A DNA stretch of 61,244 bases from Candidatus Poribacteria bacterium (GTDB lineage: Bacteria > Poribacteria > DTPJ01 > WJIO01): positions 1 to 61,244 of the forward strand of contig WJIO01000421.1 in the NCBI GenBank assembly GCA_014730235.1. The letters run 5' to 3'. Positions 25,295 to 32,763 of this stretch are shown here, one piece after another; position 1 is the stretch's first letter, and every line of letters begins with the position of its first letter. The position numbers and the translations under genes are program-made. The notes below the pieces were generated by a model. The model did not search any database. It was not told where the DNA came from and saw only the letters and a list, made by a program, of their open reading frames with translations.

Positions 25295-26539
25295 ATGATG
25301 AAATTATACATAATGGCTGTTTTTATCATGTTTAACATAGCATCGTTATGCTGGACTGATATTTATGCAGGGGTTGGAAAACGCGTTGTTACCCCTGATC
25401 CTCTGCTGCCGGTTTCCGGTGGAATCGGCCCATCCACTCCAGCCACGAGAAAATTTGGTGACCTGTGGGTTCGGGCTATGGTGTTGGAAAAAGATGACAC
25501 AAGAGTTGCTATCGTCGGGGCGGATTTTCTGGGCTTTCCCAAAGTTCTGGGAGATCAGGTGCGGAAAAAGGTGAAGGGAATTCCGCCGGAAAATATAATT
25601 ATCGGTGCAACCCATACCCACAGCGCGCCGGATATGTATGGATTCCCTGACGAAGAGGGAAATTTCTCCATTGACATGGAATATGTGGAAGGGGTATGCG
25701 AACAAATGGCCCATGCAGTAAATGAAGCTGTGGATAACCTGCAACCCGTCGTTATTAAAATAGCCACAGGAGAAGCTCAGGAAGGTATAGCCTATAATTA
25801 TTACGCTCCTGACCTGTATGATCCCCGATGCGATGTTATCCAGGCCCTTGGCCGGAACAATAAGCCTGTAGTTACTTTGGTAAATTACGCTGTCCATCCC
25901 GAAGTATTCGGTTCCCGAAGGGGTATTTGCAGTCCGGATATGATCGGCCCTTTTTATGAGTATATAGAAGAGAAAACCGGCGGTATGGCCATTTTCATGA
26001 ATGGGGCCCAGGGTGGAATGGTAACAGCGGACAACAGAAACCCGGGAACCGGCGAGGAAAACCACATATGGGAAGAATGTCAGCGGATCGGAAATTTGCT
26101 AGCCAAAGAAGCGTTAAAGATAATTAATGATGCAGAAATACAGGAAAATCCAAGGCTGGAATGTTACGCCAGAACCTTTACCTTTCCTATGGATTCAGAG
26201 CTTTTAAGAATGATACTGGAAATCTCACCCCTGGGATACGAAGCCAATCCTGACGGTTCAGCACCTACCCAGGTAAACCTGATAAATCTTGGTAACGCCC
26301 GGATATTAACCATACCCGGAGAGGCCTTACCCAATATCGGTTACTATCTAAAACGTAAAATGCATGGTGATCATAATTTTCTCTTTGGACTTACCAACGA
26401 TGCTTTTGGTTATATACTAACCAAAGTAGATTGGAACAGTTTTAAACGCTATGATTATATTTCCAAAACATGTCTGGGTGAAATGACCGGGGAAATATTT
26501 ATTGAAGAAGCCTTAAAGTTTGCTGATGAGCATCCTTAA
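25295..26539 (+). CDS. Exported neutral/alkaline ceramidase-like hydrolase (short form)
   Basis: 414 residues with a signal peptide (LYIMAVFIMFNIASLCWTDIYA). The mature start GVGKRVVTPDPLLPVSGG, the zinc/active-site segment IGATHTHSAPDMYG (His-x-His-Ser, matching the THTHSxP of neutral ceramidases) and LVNYAVHPEVFG are present. Classical neutral ceramidases are about 650-700 residues with an Ig-like C-terminal domain that is absent here. Many environmental bacteria encode such short ceramidase-like proteins of unproven substrate. RBS CAGGAG lies 8 nt before ATG 25295. Confidence 0.78.
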   Translation: MMKLYIMAVFIMFNIASLCWTDIYAGVGKRVVTPDPLLPVSGGIGPSTPATRKFGDLWVRAMVLEKDDTRVAIVGADFLGFPKVLGDQVRKKVKGIPPENIIIGATHTHSAPDMYGFPDEEGNFSIDMEYVEGVCEQMAHAVNEAVDNLQPVVIKIATGEAQEGIAYNYYAPDLYDPRCDVIQALGRNNKPVVTLVNYAVHPEVFGSRRGICSPDMIGPFYEYIEEKTGGMAIFMNGAQGGMVTADNRNPGTGEENHIWEECQRIGNLLAKEALKIINDAEIQENPRLECYARTFTFPMDSELLRMILEISPLGYEANPDGSAPTQVNLINLGNARILTIPGEALPNIGYYLKRKMHGDHNFLFGLTNDAFGYILTKVDWNSFKRYDYISKTCLGEMTGEIFIEEALKFADEHP

Positions 26540-26545
26540 AAAATG

Positions 26546-26664
26546 GGTTCTTCCGGTTTTAGTGGGGTTATAATTGAAAATCCTCCCAGCTTGTCATTCC
26601 TGATTTCGCAAAATGACATTATAAAAAAGTTTCTTATCTTTACCCCACTCAAGCCGGAAGAGCC
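26546..26664. mobile_element. Complete family-A MITE-like element (119 bp) with 8-bp target duplication
   Basis: The ends GGTTCTTCCGGTTTTAGTGG (26546-) and CCCCACTCAAGCCGGAAGAGCC (ending 26664; quoted partly) are inverted repeats. AAAAAATG stands on both sides (26538-26545 and 26665-26672). The central hairpin is decayed (TCATTCCTGATTTCGCAAAATGAC). It inserted immediately after the stop of the ceramidase-like gene. Confidence 0.82.
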
Positions 26665-26760
26665 AAAAAATGGAATAAAACTATACTTTTATTCTGTTTT
26701 AAAATCGATTCTAATCAAAAGGCTTTGAACATAAATAAAAATATAAAAACGGAGGAAAAA

Positions 26761-27429
26761 ATGGAAGAAAGCAAAGGTATGCTCTTGATTGGGGACAAAG
26801 CTCCCAGTTTTGAGGCTTCAACATCACATGGAACTATAAACTTTCCAGAGGATTACAAAGGCAAATGGGTAGTTCTGTTCTCTCATCCTGCCGACTATAC
26901 ACCAGTATGTACAACGGAATTTGTAGCTTTTGCCAAACGTAACGACCAGTTCCAGGAATTGAATACGGAGCTTGTTGGGCTTTCTATTGACCAGGTATTC
27001 TCCCATATCAAATGGGTAGAATGGATCAAAGAAAATCTTGATGTTGAAGTTCCCTTCCCAATCATTGCTGACAACACAGGCAGTATAGCCGCTAAGTTTG
27101 GTATGCTTCACGCCGAAGCATCTGGCTCTCAGACAGTCCGGGCAGTATTCGTTATTGACGACGAAGGTATAATCAGGGCGATAATCTATTATCCTTTGAA
27201 TATCGGTAGAAATATGGACGAAATAGTAAGGTTGGTAAAAGCTTTACAGACTTCCGACGAAGCGGAAGTAGCTTTACCGGCAAACTGGCCAAATAACGAA
27301 CTTATTGGTGACCATGGAATAGTGCCTCCTGCAACTTCTGAAGAAGATGCTAAAAAGCGTCTTGAGGCGGCTGAAGCCGGTGAAATGGAATGTTTTGACT
27401 GGTGGCTCTGCCATAAGAAAATAAAGTAA
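26761..27429 (+). CDS. Peroxiredoxin, Prx6-type with C-terminal Cys pair
   Basis: The start is ATG 26761, with GGAGG 5 nt upstream; an upstream in-frame ATG at 26725 lacks an RBS. 222 residues. The peroxidatic cysteine is Cys50 in [10 protein letters not shown], and the Arg in [11 protein letters not shown] fits the active site. The tail [10 protein letters not shown] has Cys211 and Cys217, the same 6-residue spacing as archaeal thermostable Prx6-type peroxiredoxins that form large ring oligomers. It reduces H2O2 and organic peroxides. A terminator follows. Confidence 0.93.
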   Translation: MEESKGMLLIGDKAPSFEASTSHGTINFPEDYKGKWVVLFSHPADYTPVCTTEFVAFAKRNDQFQELNTELVGLSIDQVFSHIKWVEWIKENLDVEVPFPIIADNTGSIAAKFGMLHAEASGSQTVRAVFVIDDEGIIRAIIYYPLNIGRNMDEIVRLVKALQTSDEAEVALPANWPNNELIGDHGIVPPATSEEDAKKRLEAAEAGEMECFDWWLCHKKIK

Positions 27430-27438
27430 ATAAAATGT

Positions 27439-27475
27439 TTCAGGGACGGAACGATATTTCCGTCCCTGAATTCAT
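27439..27475 (+). terminator. Terminator after peroxiredoxin gene
   Basis: TTCAGGGACGGAA (27439-27451) pairs with TTTCCGTCCCTGAA ending at 27470, then TTCATTGG. GC-rich stem, 9 nt after the stop; it may serve the convergent minus-strand gene as well. Confidence 0.8.
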
Positions 27476-27512
27476 TGGCTTGATCGCTTTTGATAGCAAA
27501 AATCAAAGCAAT

Positions 27513-28052
27513 CTAAGGAATCGTGGCGTTATCATAATCCAACTTATTAATCTGATTAAAAGATTCATCAATTTCCAGTAAGATCTCTTTAGCCGATGAA
27601 ATTGGTTCGGTATTACACACCGGGATTTTATGAAACCGGTTTAATTTCATATCCTGAGAAAAAATCCTGGCCTTGTCTTCATCCAGGTTGTTTATCTCCT
27701 GTTCAATTTCACCGGCCAGAGCTATAACCTGTGATGCAAGATGGTTATAACGTCTCGCTTTTTCATACAACCTTGTGGTTGCTGCATTATGATGCCTTAG
27801 AAATTCTGAGCGTTCTATATCTTCTATCTCCCTCTGCAATTCCTTTCTGCGGTAATTTAAAGAATCTACATAATCTTCCAACTCAGTCAGTTCCTTATAT
27901 AATTCTTTTGCAGGAATTTTTCCCCTCATGGAATCATCAGCCGCATTTTCTAATATATCAATTTCTTTCTCAAGCTTATGGATTTTAGCACACGATTCTG
28001 AAATTTTTTCATTAATCCTCTTTAGCTTTGCCTGTATAATCGCTTTACTCAT
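27513..28052 (-). CDS. Coiled-coil protein of unknown function
   Basis: 179 residues, highly charged, with no signal peptide or membrane segment. Residues ~5-130 show heptad-like spacing in stretches such as KLKRINEKISESCAKIHKLE and ELTELEDYVDSLNYRRKELQ, so a long helical coiled coil or hairpin is likely. I recognise no family. It stands alone on the minus strand and converges on the peroxiredoxin gene. The 193-bp gap to the next gene (28053-28245) shows nothing recognisable. Confidence 0.6.
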   Translation of the reverse strand: MSKAIIQAKLKRINEKISESCAKIHKLEKEIDILENAADDSMRGKIPAKELYKELTELEDYVDSLNYRRKELQREIEDIERSEFLRHHNAATTRLYEKARRYNHLASQVIALAGEIEQEINNLDEDKARIFSQDMKLNRFHKIPVCNTEPISSAKEILLEIDESFNQINKLDYDNATIP

Positions 28053-28245
28053 AAATATTACCCCTCTGTATATAAATAAATACGAATCGTGAAGGCACTG
28101 AGCAATGAGGAATTTTATAAGATTTTAGCTTAAGGCAATTATTATTTTTATAGAATGTGTTTGAAAGTAAAATCGCAGGTTCCTCAGACCTTTTAACAAA
28201 TTAGTCGTTATTTATGCTAATAATCGGTTGCTTGGAAAGTATATA

Positions 28246-29100
28246 TTACTGCTTTACATCACCCCATACCGTTGATAATTTACCAGCGGGTTCAACTGGT
28301 GCCAGAGTACCGAGATAACCCATAATATTTTCGTGGAGTTTAATCATAGCATCGGCAAATTCACAATCCTCCTCCACTGAACGGAAAACAGTAAATCGCC
28401 AACCGCTTATTATGATTGTTCCGTCACCAACTTCATATTCAACCAGGGGGCATACCTGACCAAACCAACCCTGGGGGTGGGGCTCCTGATAAGCCATTCC
28501 CAAAACCCTACCCTCTTGCGGCGGGCCGGCTGGATAAAAATCACACATGGCATCATGACCATAACAGTCTATATTGAAACCTTCTGCAGGATCTAACCCT
28601 AATTCATCAAAACCGGCAAAAACCGGATGTTCTTCCTCACCAGGAGCGGCTATTATACCCGATGGTGAATGGTCAACATTAGGAGCACAAAACCTTGGTT
28701 CCAGGCTTTCCAATTCCAGATCGAATACATAGTGAAAAGCTACCTGGGAAAGAAAAAGAGATCCACCGGATTCTACAAAATCCATAAAAGCGTTCATGGT
28801 TGCCTGCTCCAGAAACACAGGTGGTATGTCCTGCTGATTTGCCCTGTGCCACCATACTACCTGGAAATCCCCAAGTTCAACCGAATTCCCATTTTCATCC
28901 TCAAATTTACCCGATCCTGCTGGATGAATAAGAGTCGCGTTATAATTATCCACAGCCCAGTTATATTCAGCTTCATCCTCTGGTGGCACATCAGCCTCTG
29001 CTTCCAGAAAAGCCATGTTAATACCAGCGGCAAAGATAACCTGAGCAGAAATCAAACTAATAAAGCAAATAAGTACCGATATATAGAACTTATTCTTCAT
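28246..29100 (-). CDS. Secreted GATase1/ThuA-like-fold protein with C-terminal W-motif
   Basis: 284 residues with a signal peptide (YISVLICFISLISAQVIFA). The core alternates beta and alpha, with VVWWHRANQ, MNAFMDFVESGGSLFLSQVAF and the late strand GDGTIIISGWRF. This resembles glutamine-amidotransferase-like (ThuA/DUF4960-type) domains common next to carbohydrate genes; the fold call is tentative and no catalytic triad is obvious. The end VEPAGKLSTVWGDVKQ is the shared C-terminal W-motif. Reading direction and flanking repeats suggest a single-gene unit. Confidence 0.7.
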   Translation of the reverse strand: MKNKFYISVLICFISLISAQVIFAAGINMAFLEAEADVPPEDEAEYNWAVDNYNATLIHPAGSGKFEDENGNSVELGDFQVVWWHRANQQDIPPVFLEQATMNAFMDFVESGGSLFLSQVAFHYVFDLELESLEPRFCAPNVDHSPSGIIAAPGEEEHPVFAGFDELGLDPAEGFNIDCYGHDAMCDFYPAGPPQEGRVLGMAYQEPHPQGWFGQVCPLVEYEVGDGTIIISGWRFTVFRSVEEDCEFADAMIKLHENIMGYLGTLAPVEPAGKLSTVWGDVKQ

Positions 29101-29200
29101 TATTATACCTCCCTAAAGGTAATGATTTAGTAAATTTTACCGAAATTACAATAAGATATTAAACCAATTAATTGCAATTGTCAACTTTCATTTACTGAGC

Positions 29201-29494
29201 CCAAGCATAAATTTTACATCCCTGTGTTATTGCGAAGAACGGAGTAACAAATAAAGTTTTTAGTCTGTATCAAAATTTTTGGTTCATCCACTTTAAGTGT
29301 GGAAGTGTAAAAGACATTGTCCAATTAAGAAAAAGCATCCTCCATTTGTCATTCCTGCTTCAAGCTTTTTGAAAAAGCTTGAGCAAAAAGGAATAAGAGT
29401 TTCGCAGGAATGACAAGCTGAGAAAATTTTCAAATTATTACCATACTCAAATCGGAAGAGCCAAAGTTTTCACGGACATAAAATTTATGCTTGG
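29201..29494. mobile_element. Second composite family-B/family-A element (294 bp)
   Basis: The ends CCAAGCATAAATTTTACATC (29201-) and CATAAAATTTATGCTTGG (-29494) are inverted, and most of its length matches 22401-22698, including CTGTGTTATTGCGAAGAACG and the nested family-A copy at 29281-29463. The central hairpin is disrupted by an insertion around 29385-29400. No matching flanking duplication was found here. It fills most of the 29101-29628 gap; the rest is AT-rich leader. Confidence 0.78.
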
Positions 29495-29628
29495 TGTAGG
29501 AGATAATGTATTGATCATAACCGGAGAAAATGGTATTATATTAAAATGTGATATTGAGATACCATATCCATAAAAATTAAGAAGAAAAATAAAATGATAT
29601 ATAATGTTATTAATAAGGAGTATAACAA

Positions 29629-30384
29629 TTGCGATTCAAAGACAAAACAATACTGGTTACTGGCGGAGCTATGGGCATTGGGTCGGCTACAGTAAAACGC
29701 CTTGCTCATGAAGGGGCAAACGTTATTATGGCCGATATTGACGAAGCGGCAGCCAATGAAAGAATAAAGGAGATAGGATCCAAGAGAGTATTTTACCAGT
29801 TTGTAGACCTTTCAAAGCCCGATTCTATAACAAAGATGGGTCAGGAAGTCGCCGGGAAATTCGACAGCTTAAATGGTCTGGTAAACAACGCCGGAATAGT
29901 TAATCCTACTTCCATCGCAGACACAGGCGACAAAGACTGGCATCCCCAGATGACAATAAACTTACGGGCCCCGGCTTTATGCTCAAAATCACTGCTTCCA
30001 TTGCTAAAAAAAGGTCCTGGTCACATAGTAAATGTGTCATCAGAAGGCGGATTTCGTCCCAGACCCGGTAACTGGGTATACGATGCGTCCAAAGCCGGAA
30101 TATGTGCCTTAAGCCGAACAATGGCCTGCGAGTTTATCCATTATGGCATGAGGGCAAATACAGTAGCCCCCGGATGGACAGTCACTGAAATGCACTTCAG
30201 CAAAGCTGAAGAACCGGCAAAACGCAAGGAAGAGCTTGAAAACTTGTCCTATAACGGGGCAATAATCCAGAGACTGGCCCGACCGGGGGAAATAGCTGCT
30301 GCCATCGTCTTTTTGTTAAGCGACGATGCTTCGTTTATAACAGGTACGACAATTCATGTTGATGGCGGAAGAGTGGGGAATTAA
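29629..30384 (+). CDS. Short-chain dehydrogenase/reductase (SDR)
   Basis: The start is TTG 29629, preceded by AAGGAG (29615-29620) 8 nt upstream. 251 residues, classical SDR: TGGAMGIGSATVKRL (NAD glycine motif), MADID acidic strand end, NNAGI, NVSSEGG (catalytic Ser), YDASKAG (YxxxK) and a final GTTIHVDGG. Substrate unknown, probably a sugar or hydroxy compound. No neighbours on the same strand. Confidence 0.9.
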   Translation: MRFKDKTILVTGGAMGIGSATVKRLAHEGANVIMADIDEAAANERIKEIGSKRVFYQFVDLSKPDSITKMGQEVAGKFDSLNGLVNNAGIVNPTSIADTGDKDWHPQMTINLRAPALCSKSLLPLLKKGPGHIVNVSSEGGFRPRPGNWVYDASKAGICALSRTMACEFIHYGMRANTVAPGWTVTEMHFSKAEEPAKRKEELENLSYNGAIIQRLARPGEIAAAIVFLLSDDASFITGTTIHVDGGRVGN

Positions 30385-30438
30385 GTAATTGCTAAAAAAA
30401 ATGAAAGATATGTTTACTCTACTCGCTTTAATCTTGCA

Positions 30439-30717
30439 TTAATAAGACATCTTTATTCCACCCCAAACGGTTGTTATAGGTGGCACACCGGTCAGCTTTT
30501 TAACTTGGGTCGGTGTATCAATACCCACGCGCACAACCTCGTATTCAGTATCAGCCGTAGGTTCAGCCAAATCAAAGCGAGCGTTTACAGCATACAGTGA
30601 ATCTTCAAATTTTGCTATCGTCGTAGGAACCCGGAAATCTGGGTTGGTTATATACTCCATAACAACCCCCGAAGTAAGATCAGAACTTACCTGCACCACA
30701 GCGATCTGGTTCTGCTT
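30439..30717 (-). pseudogene. 3' remnant of a secreted SMP-30/gluconolactonase-like gene, W-motif retained
   Basis: Only the last ~90 codons are left. The residues VPTTIAKFEDSLYAVNARFD and EYEVVRV look like the final blade of SMP-30/NHL-type propellers that I know as a much longer exported protein. The open frame continues upstream of its only ATG (30699) to about 30717 without a start or signal peptide, and runs almost into the stop of the DUF6785-like gene (30733). The tail LTGVPPITTVWGGIKMSY keeps the C-terminal W-motif. A deletion has presumably fused this remnant to the 3' end of the membrane-protein gene. Confidence 0.6.
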
Positions 30718-30732
30718 TCAGGTAATGGAATA

Positions 30733-32655
30733 TCAGGGAAAAGGTTGATAAATAGTGGTATCCAGAGCCACGCCGATTATGCTCCATATGCTTCCTATTG
30801 TCAGATCGCCCAGGGCAAGGCCGAGAAACAGCGGAACTGAACGGCGATATAGTTTAAGGCCTCCGTATTTCAGGATGATCCACTTGGCCATGTAGCTTGC
30901 AAAGAAGCAACTCCAGAGGTTATACATGCCCCAGTCGCCAGCCATAGCATATCCCAGGGGATGAAAGGGAAACCATAGGAATCTGGTTCGCAGGAATGTG
31001 AGCGCGGATGCTATTAAAAATCCCACACCCATAAAGATAGTTCCTATACTGTTGGGTTCGGTAGGATAATATATCCAGTTTTGCAGTCGGGAGTATGTTT
31101 CATTACCAAGACCAAGGGTCCAGGGGCCGAAATATCCCGATGAAGCACCGGTTTTATAATATAGATGCAGGTAAATCCAGAAACAGGCTATCACCGTTAC
31201 AAAAGCCGATAGCACTATACCCAGGGACAACCTTCGGGAGCGATATCCCGAAAGATTAGTCATCTTCATACCCTCAAGCATGTGGGGCATAGGATGACTT
31301 CTGTAAGTCCGGTTAAAGAAGCTATACATGGCAAAGGCTGTCAGGGAATTCTTACCGATGCGCTGACTGCCAAGAGCTGTTATCATCATCTGTCGGGGGT
31401 TAAGACCACTCAGGCTGTGTACGCTGAGCCCCAACTCGGCCCGCATTCGGGTAATGAAGGTGGCGATTAGATAATACATTAAAAAAAAGATTGGGATCAT
31501 ATATATGGACATACCGATCCTGGATGAAAATACAGAGAGAATAATAAGACCAACCACAAAACCAATAACAGCTGTTCTATAGGATAAAGGTTCATCAGAA
31601 TCTTCATGAGGTACAGGTTTAAAAACCCTTATGATAACATTTTTCAAATGTTCCCGACCCATCCACAGACTGAAGATAATCACACTTACCACAGCACCAA
31701 AGGCCTGCTCGCTTTGATACGGGAAATTGGGTAGACTCCTGAAACCCACCAGTCCACCCACCATTAACTCCGCCTTGTAAAACCAGTAAAACGACCAGCA
31801 CGACAGCAGTAAATCTATAGGTATAAGAAAGCTCATACCGATAACAAAGGGATAGAAAGAAAGTCTGACACCTCCCATAAGACTCCAGGGCCTTTCAGTA
31901 AGGCCTGCCAGATTTCTGCGCTTTACTGGAATTTCCGGTATAGTTGGAACAAAATATTTCAGGCCGTTCACGACGCTTATAAAAGCCGCTATGCCAAATC
32001 CTATCCACATTAGTTTATTTCTGAAGAATTTGCTCTTTTCGGTAGTCATTTCCAGGGGAAGCCGTATCATGGGATATGTAAGCTTTTCCCGTTCTGTCCA
32101 TTGCTTTCGCAGGATACTGCAAAGACATAACATGGTAAAAACCAGAAGTGTAATAAAACCAAGCCATATTAAAACTGGTAAAACCCAGGGCTTTATATTT
32201 CGCCAGAAATAAAGGCTTGACGAACCTTTGTAGTAACCCTCCAGAGCCGTTTCGTCATTAACTACCAGATACCGAGGTAAGTTGTCCCAGATCAATTCCT
32301 TCCACTCATTTTCTGGCGTGGCAAAGTAAAAAGCATGTCCCATATTGGAAACCAGTATCTGAAGCATATCTATAGAGGCCAAACCTGAAGATACACTGAG
32401 CATTACATAAATAGTAATAAGCTCCCCCTGGTTCAATACTGTCCTCTTAAAGACTTTCTCAGAAAACAGGTTAAACAGGAAGGCAAACAGGAAGATAAAA
32501 ACTACATTGAAAAACGGAATTATCAGCGTGGGATGGGTATACCTGACGACTTCCAACTGGGCAATCCAATAGACGTTGATCGGTATAAGCAATATGCTGA
32601 GTATTATGGCTCTGAAACCTATGGTTCGTTGATTCGATGTAGAATTGCCTTTCAT
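30733..32655 (-). CDS. DUF6785/DUF6784-like polytopic membrane protein (copy 1)
   Basis: 640 residues, about 12-14 hydrophobic helices. Family blocks shared with the two other copies in this window: ATPENEWKELIWDNLPRYL, RKQWTEREKLTYPMIRLPLE, TRMRAELGLSVHSLSG, HPMPHMLEGMKM and WFPFHPLGYAMAGDW, ending with ALGDLTIGSIWSIIGVAL. I recall this family as DUF6785 with a C-terminal DUF6784; no function is known to me. The transporter-like architecture and position downstream of a sulfatase suggest uptake of a sugar or oligosaccharide (inference). Fourth gene of the 38652-to-30733 minus-strand unit. Confidence 0.75.
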   Translation of the reverse strand: MKGNSTSNQRTIGFRAIILSILLIPINVYWIAQLEVVRYTHPTLIIPFFNVVFIFLFAFLFNLFSEKVFKRTVLNQGELITIYVMLSVSSGLASIDMLQILVSNMGHAFYFATPENEWKELIWDNLPRYLVVNDETALEGYYKGSSSLYFWRNIKPWVLPVLIWLGFITLLVFTMLCLCSILRKQWTEREKLTYPMIRLPLEMTTEKSKFFRNKLMWIGFGIAAFISVVNGLKYFVPTIPEIPVKRRNLAGLTERPWSLMGGVRLSFYPFVIGMSFLIPIDLLLSCWSFYWFYKAELMVGGLVGFRSLPNFPYQSEQAFGAVVSVIIFSLWMGREHLKNVIIRVFKPVPHEDSDEPLSYRTAVIGFVVGLIILSVFSSRIGMSIYMIPIFFLMYYLIATFITRMRAELGLSVHSLSGLNPRQMMITALGSQRIGKNSLTAFAMYSFFNRTYRSHPMPHMLEGMKMTNLSGYRSRRLSLGIVLSAFVTVIACFWIYLHLYYKTGASSGYFGPWTLGLGNETYSRLQNWIYYPTEPNSIGTIFMGVGFLIASALTFLRTRFLWFPFHPLGYAMAGDWGMYNLWSCFFASYMAKWIILKYGGLKLYRRSVPLFLGLALGDLTIGSIWSIIGVALDTTIYQPFP

Positions 32656-32709
32656 TTTTGCCTTTCTTTTAAACTAATCGCTAAAAAATGAATATAACTT
32701 TATTTGTAT

Positions 32710-32762
32710 AATTTGTGGTTCTTCTTCATTACCACACAAAAAGCTGAAGAACCACACAAATT
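32710..32762. repeat. Degenerate family-A copy forming a hairpin between the two DUF6785-like genes
   Basis: AATTTGTGGTTCTTC (32710-32724) faces GAAGAACCACACAAATT (32746-32762), with CATTACCACAC between. It carries both family-A end sequences in collapsed form. It starts 2 nt past the upstream gene's stop and could fold in the transcript, but there is no U-tract directly after it. Confidence 0.5.
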
Positions 32763-32763
32763 A

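Noticed and set aside
13171-29494. CRISPR-like repeats from the recurring ATTCCTGC/GCAGGAAT hairpins
   Set aside because: Copies are scattered, of unequal spacing, with no spacer array and no cas genes; they are parts of MITE-like elements.
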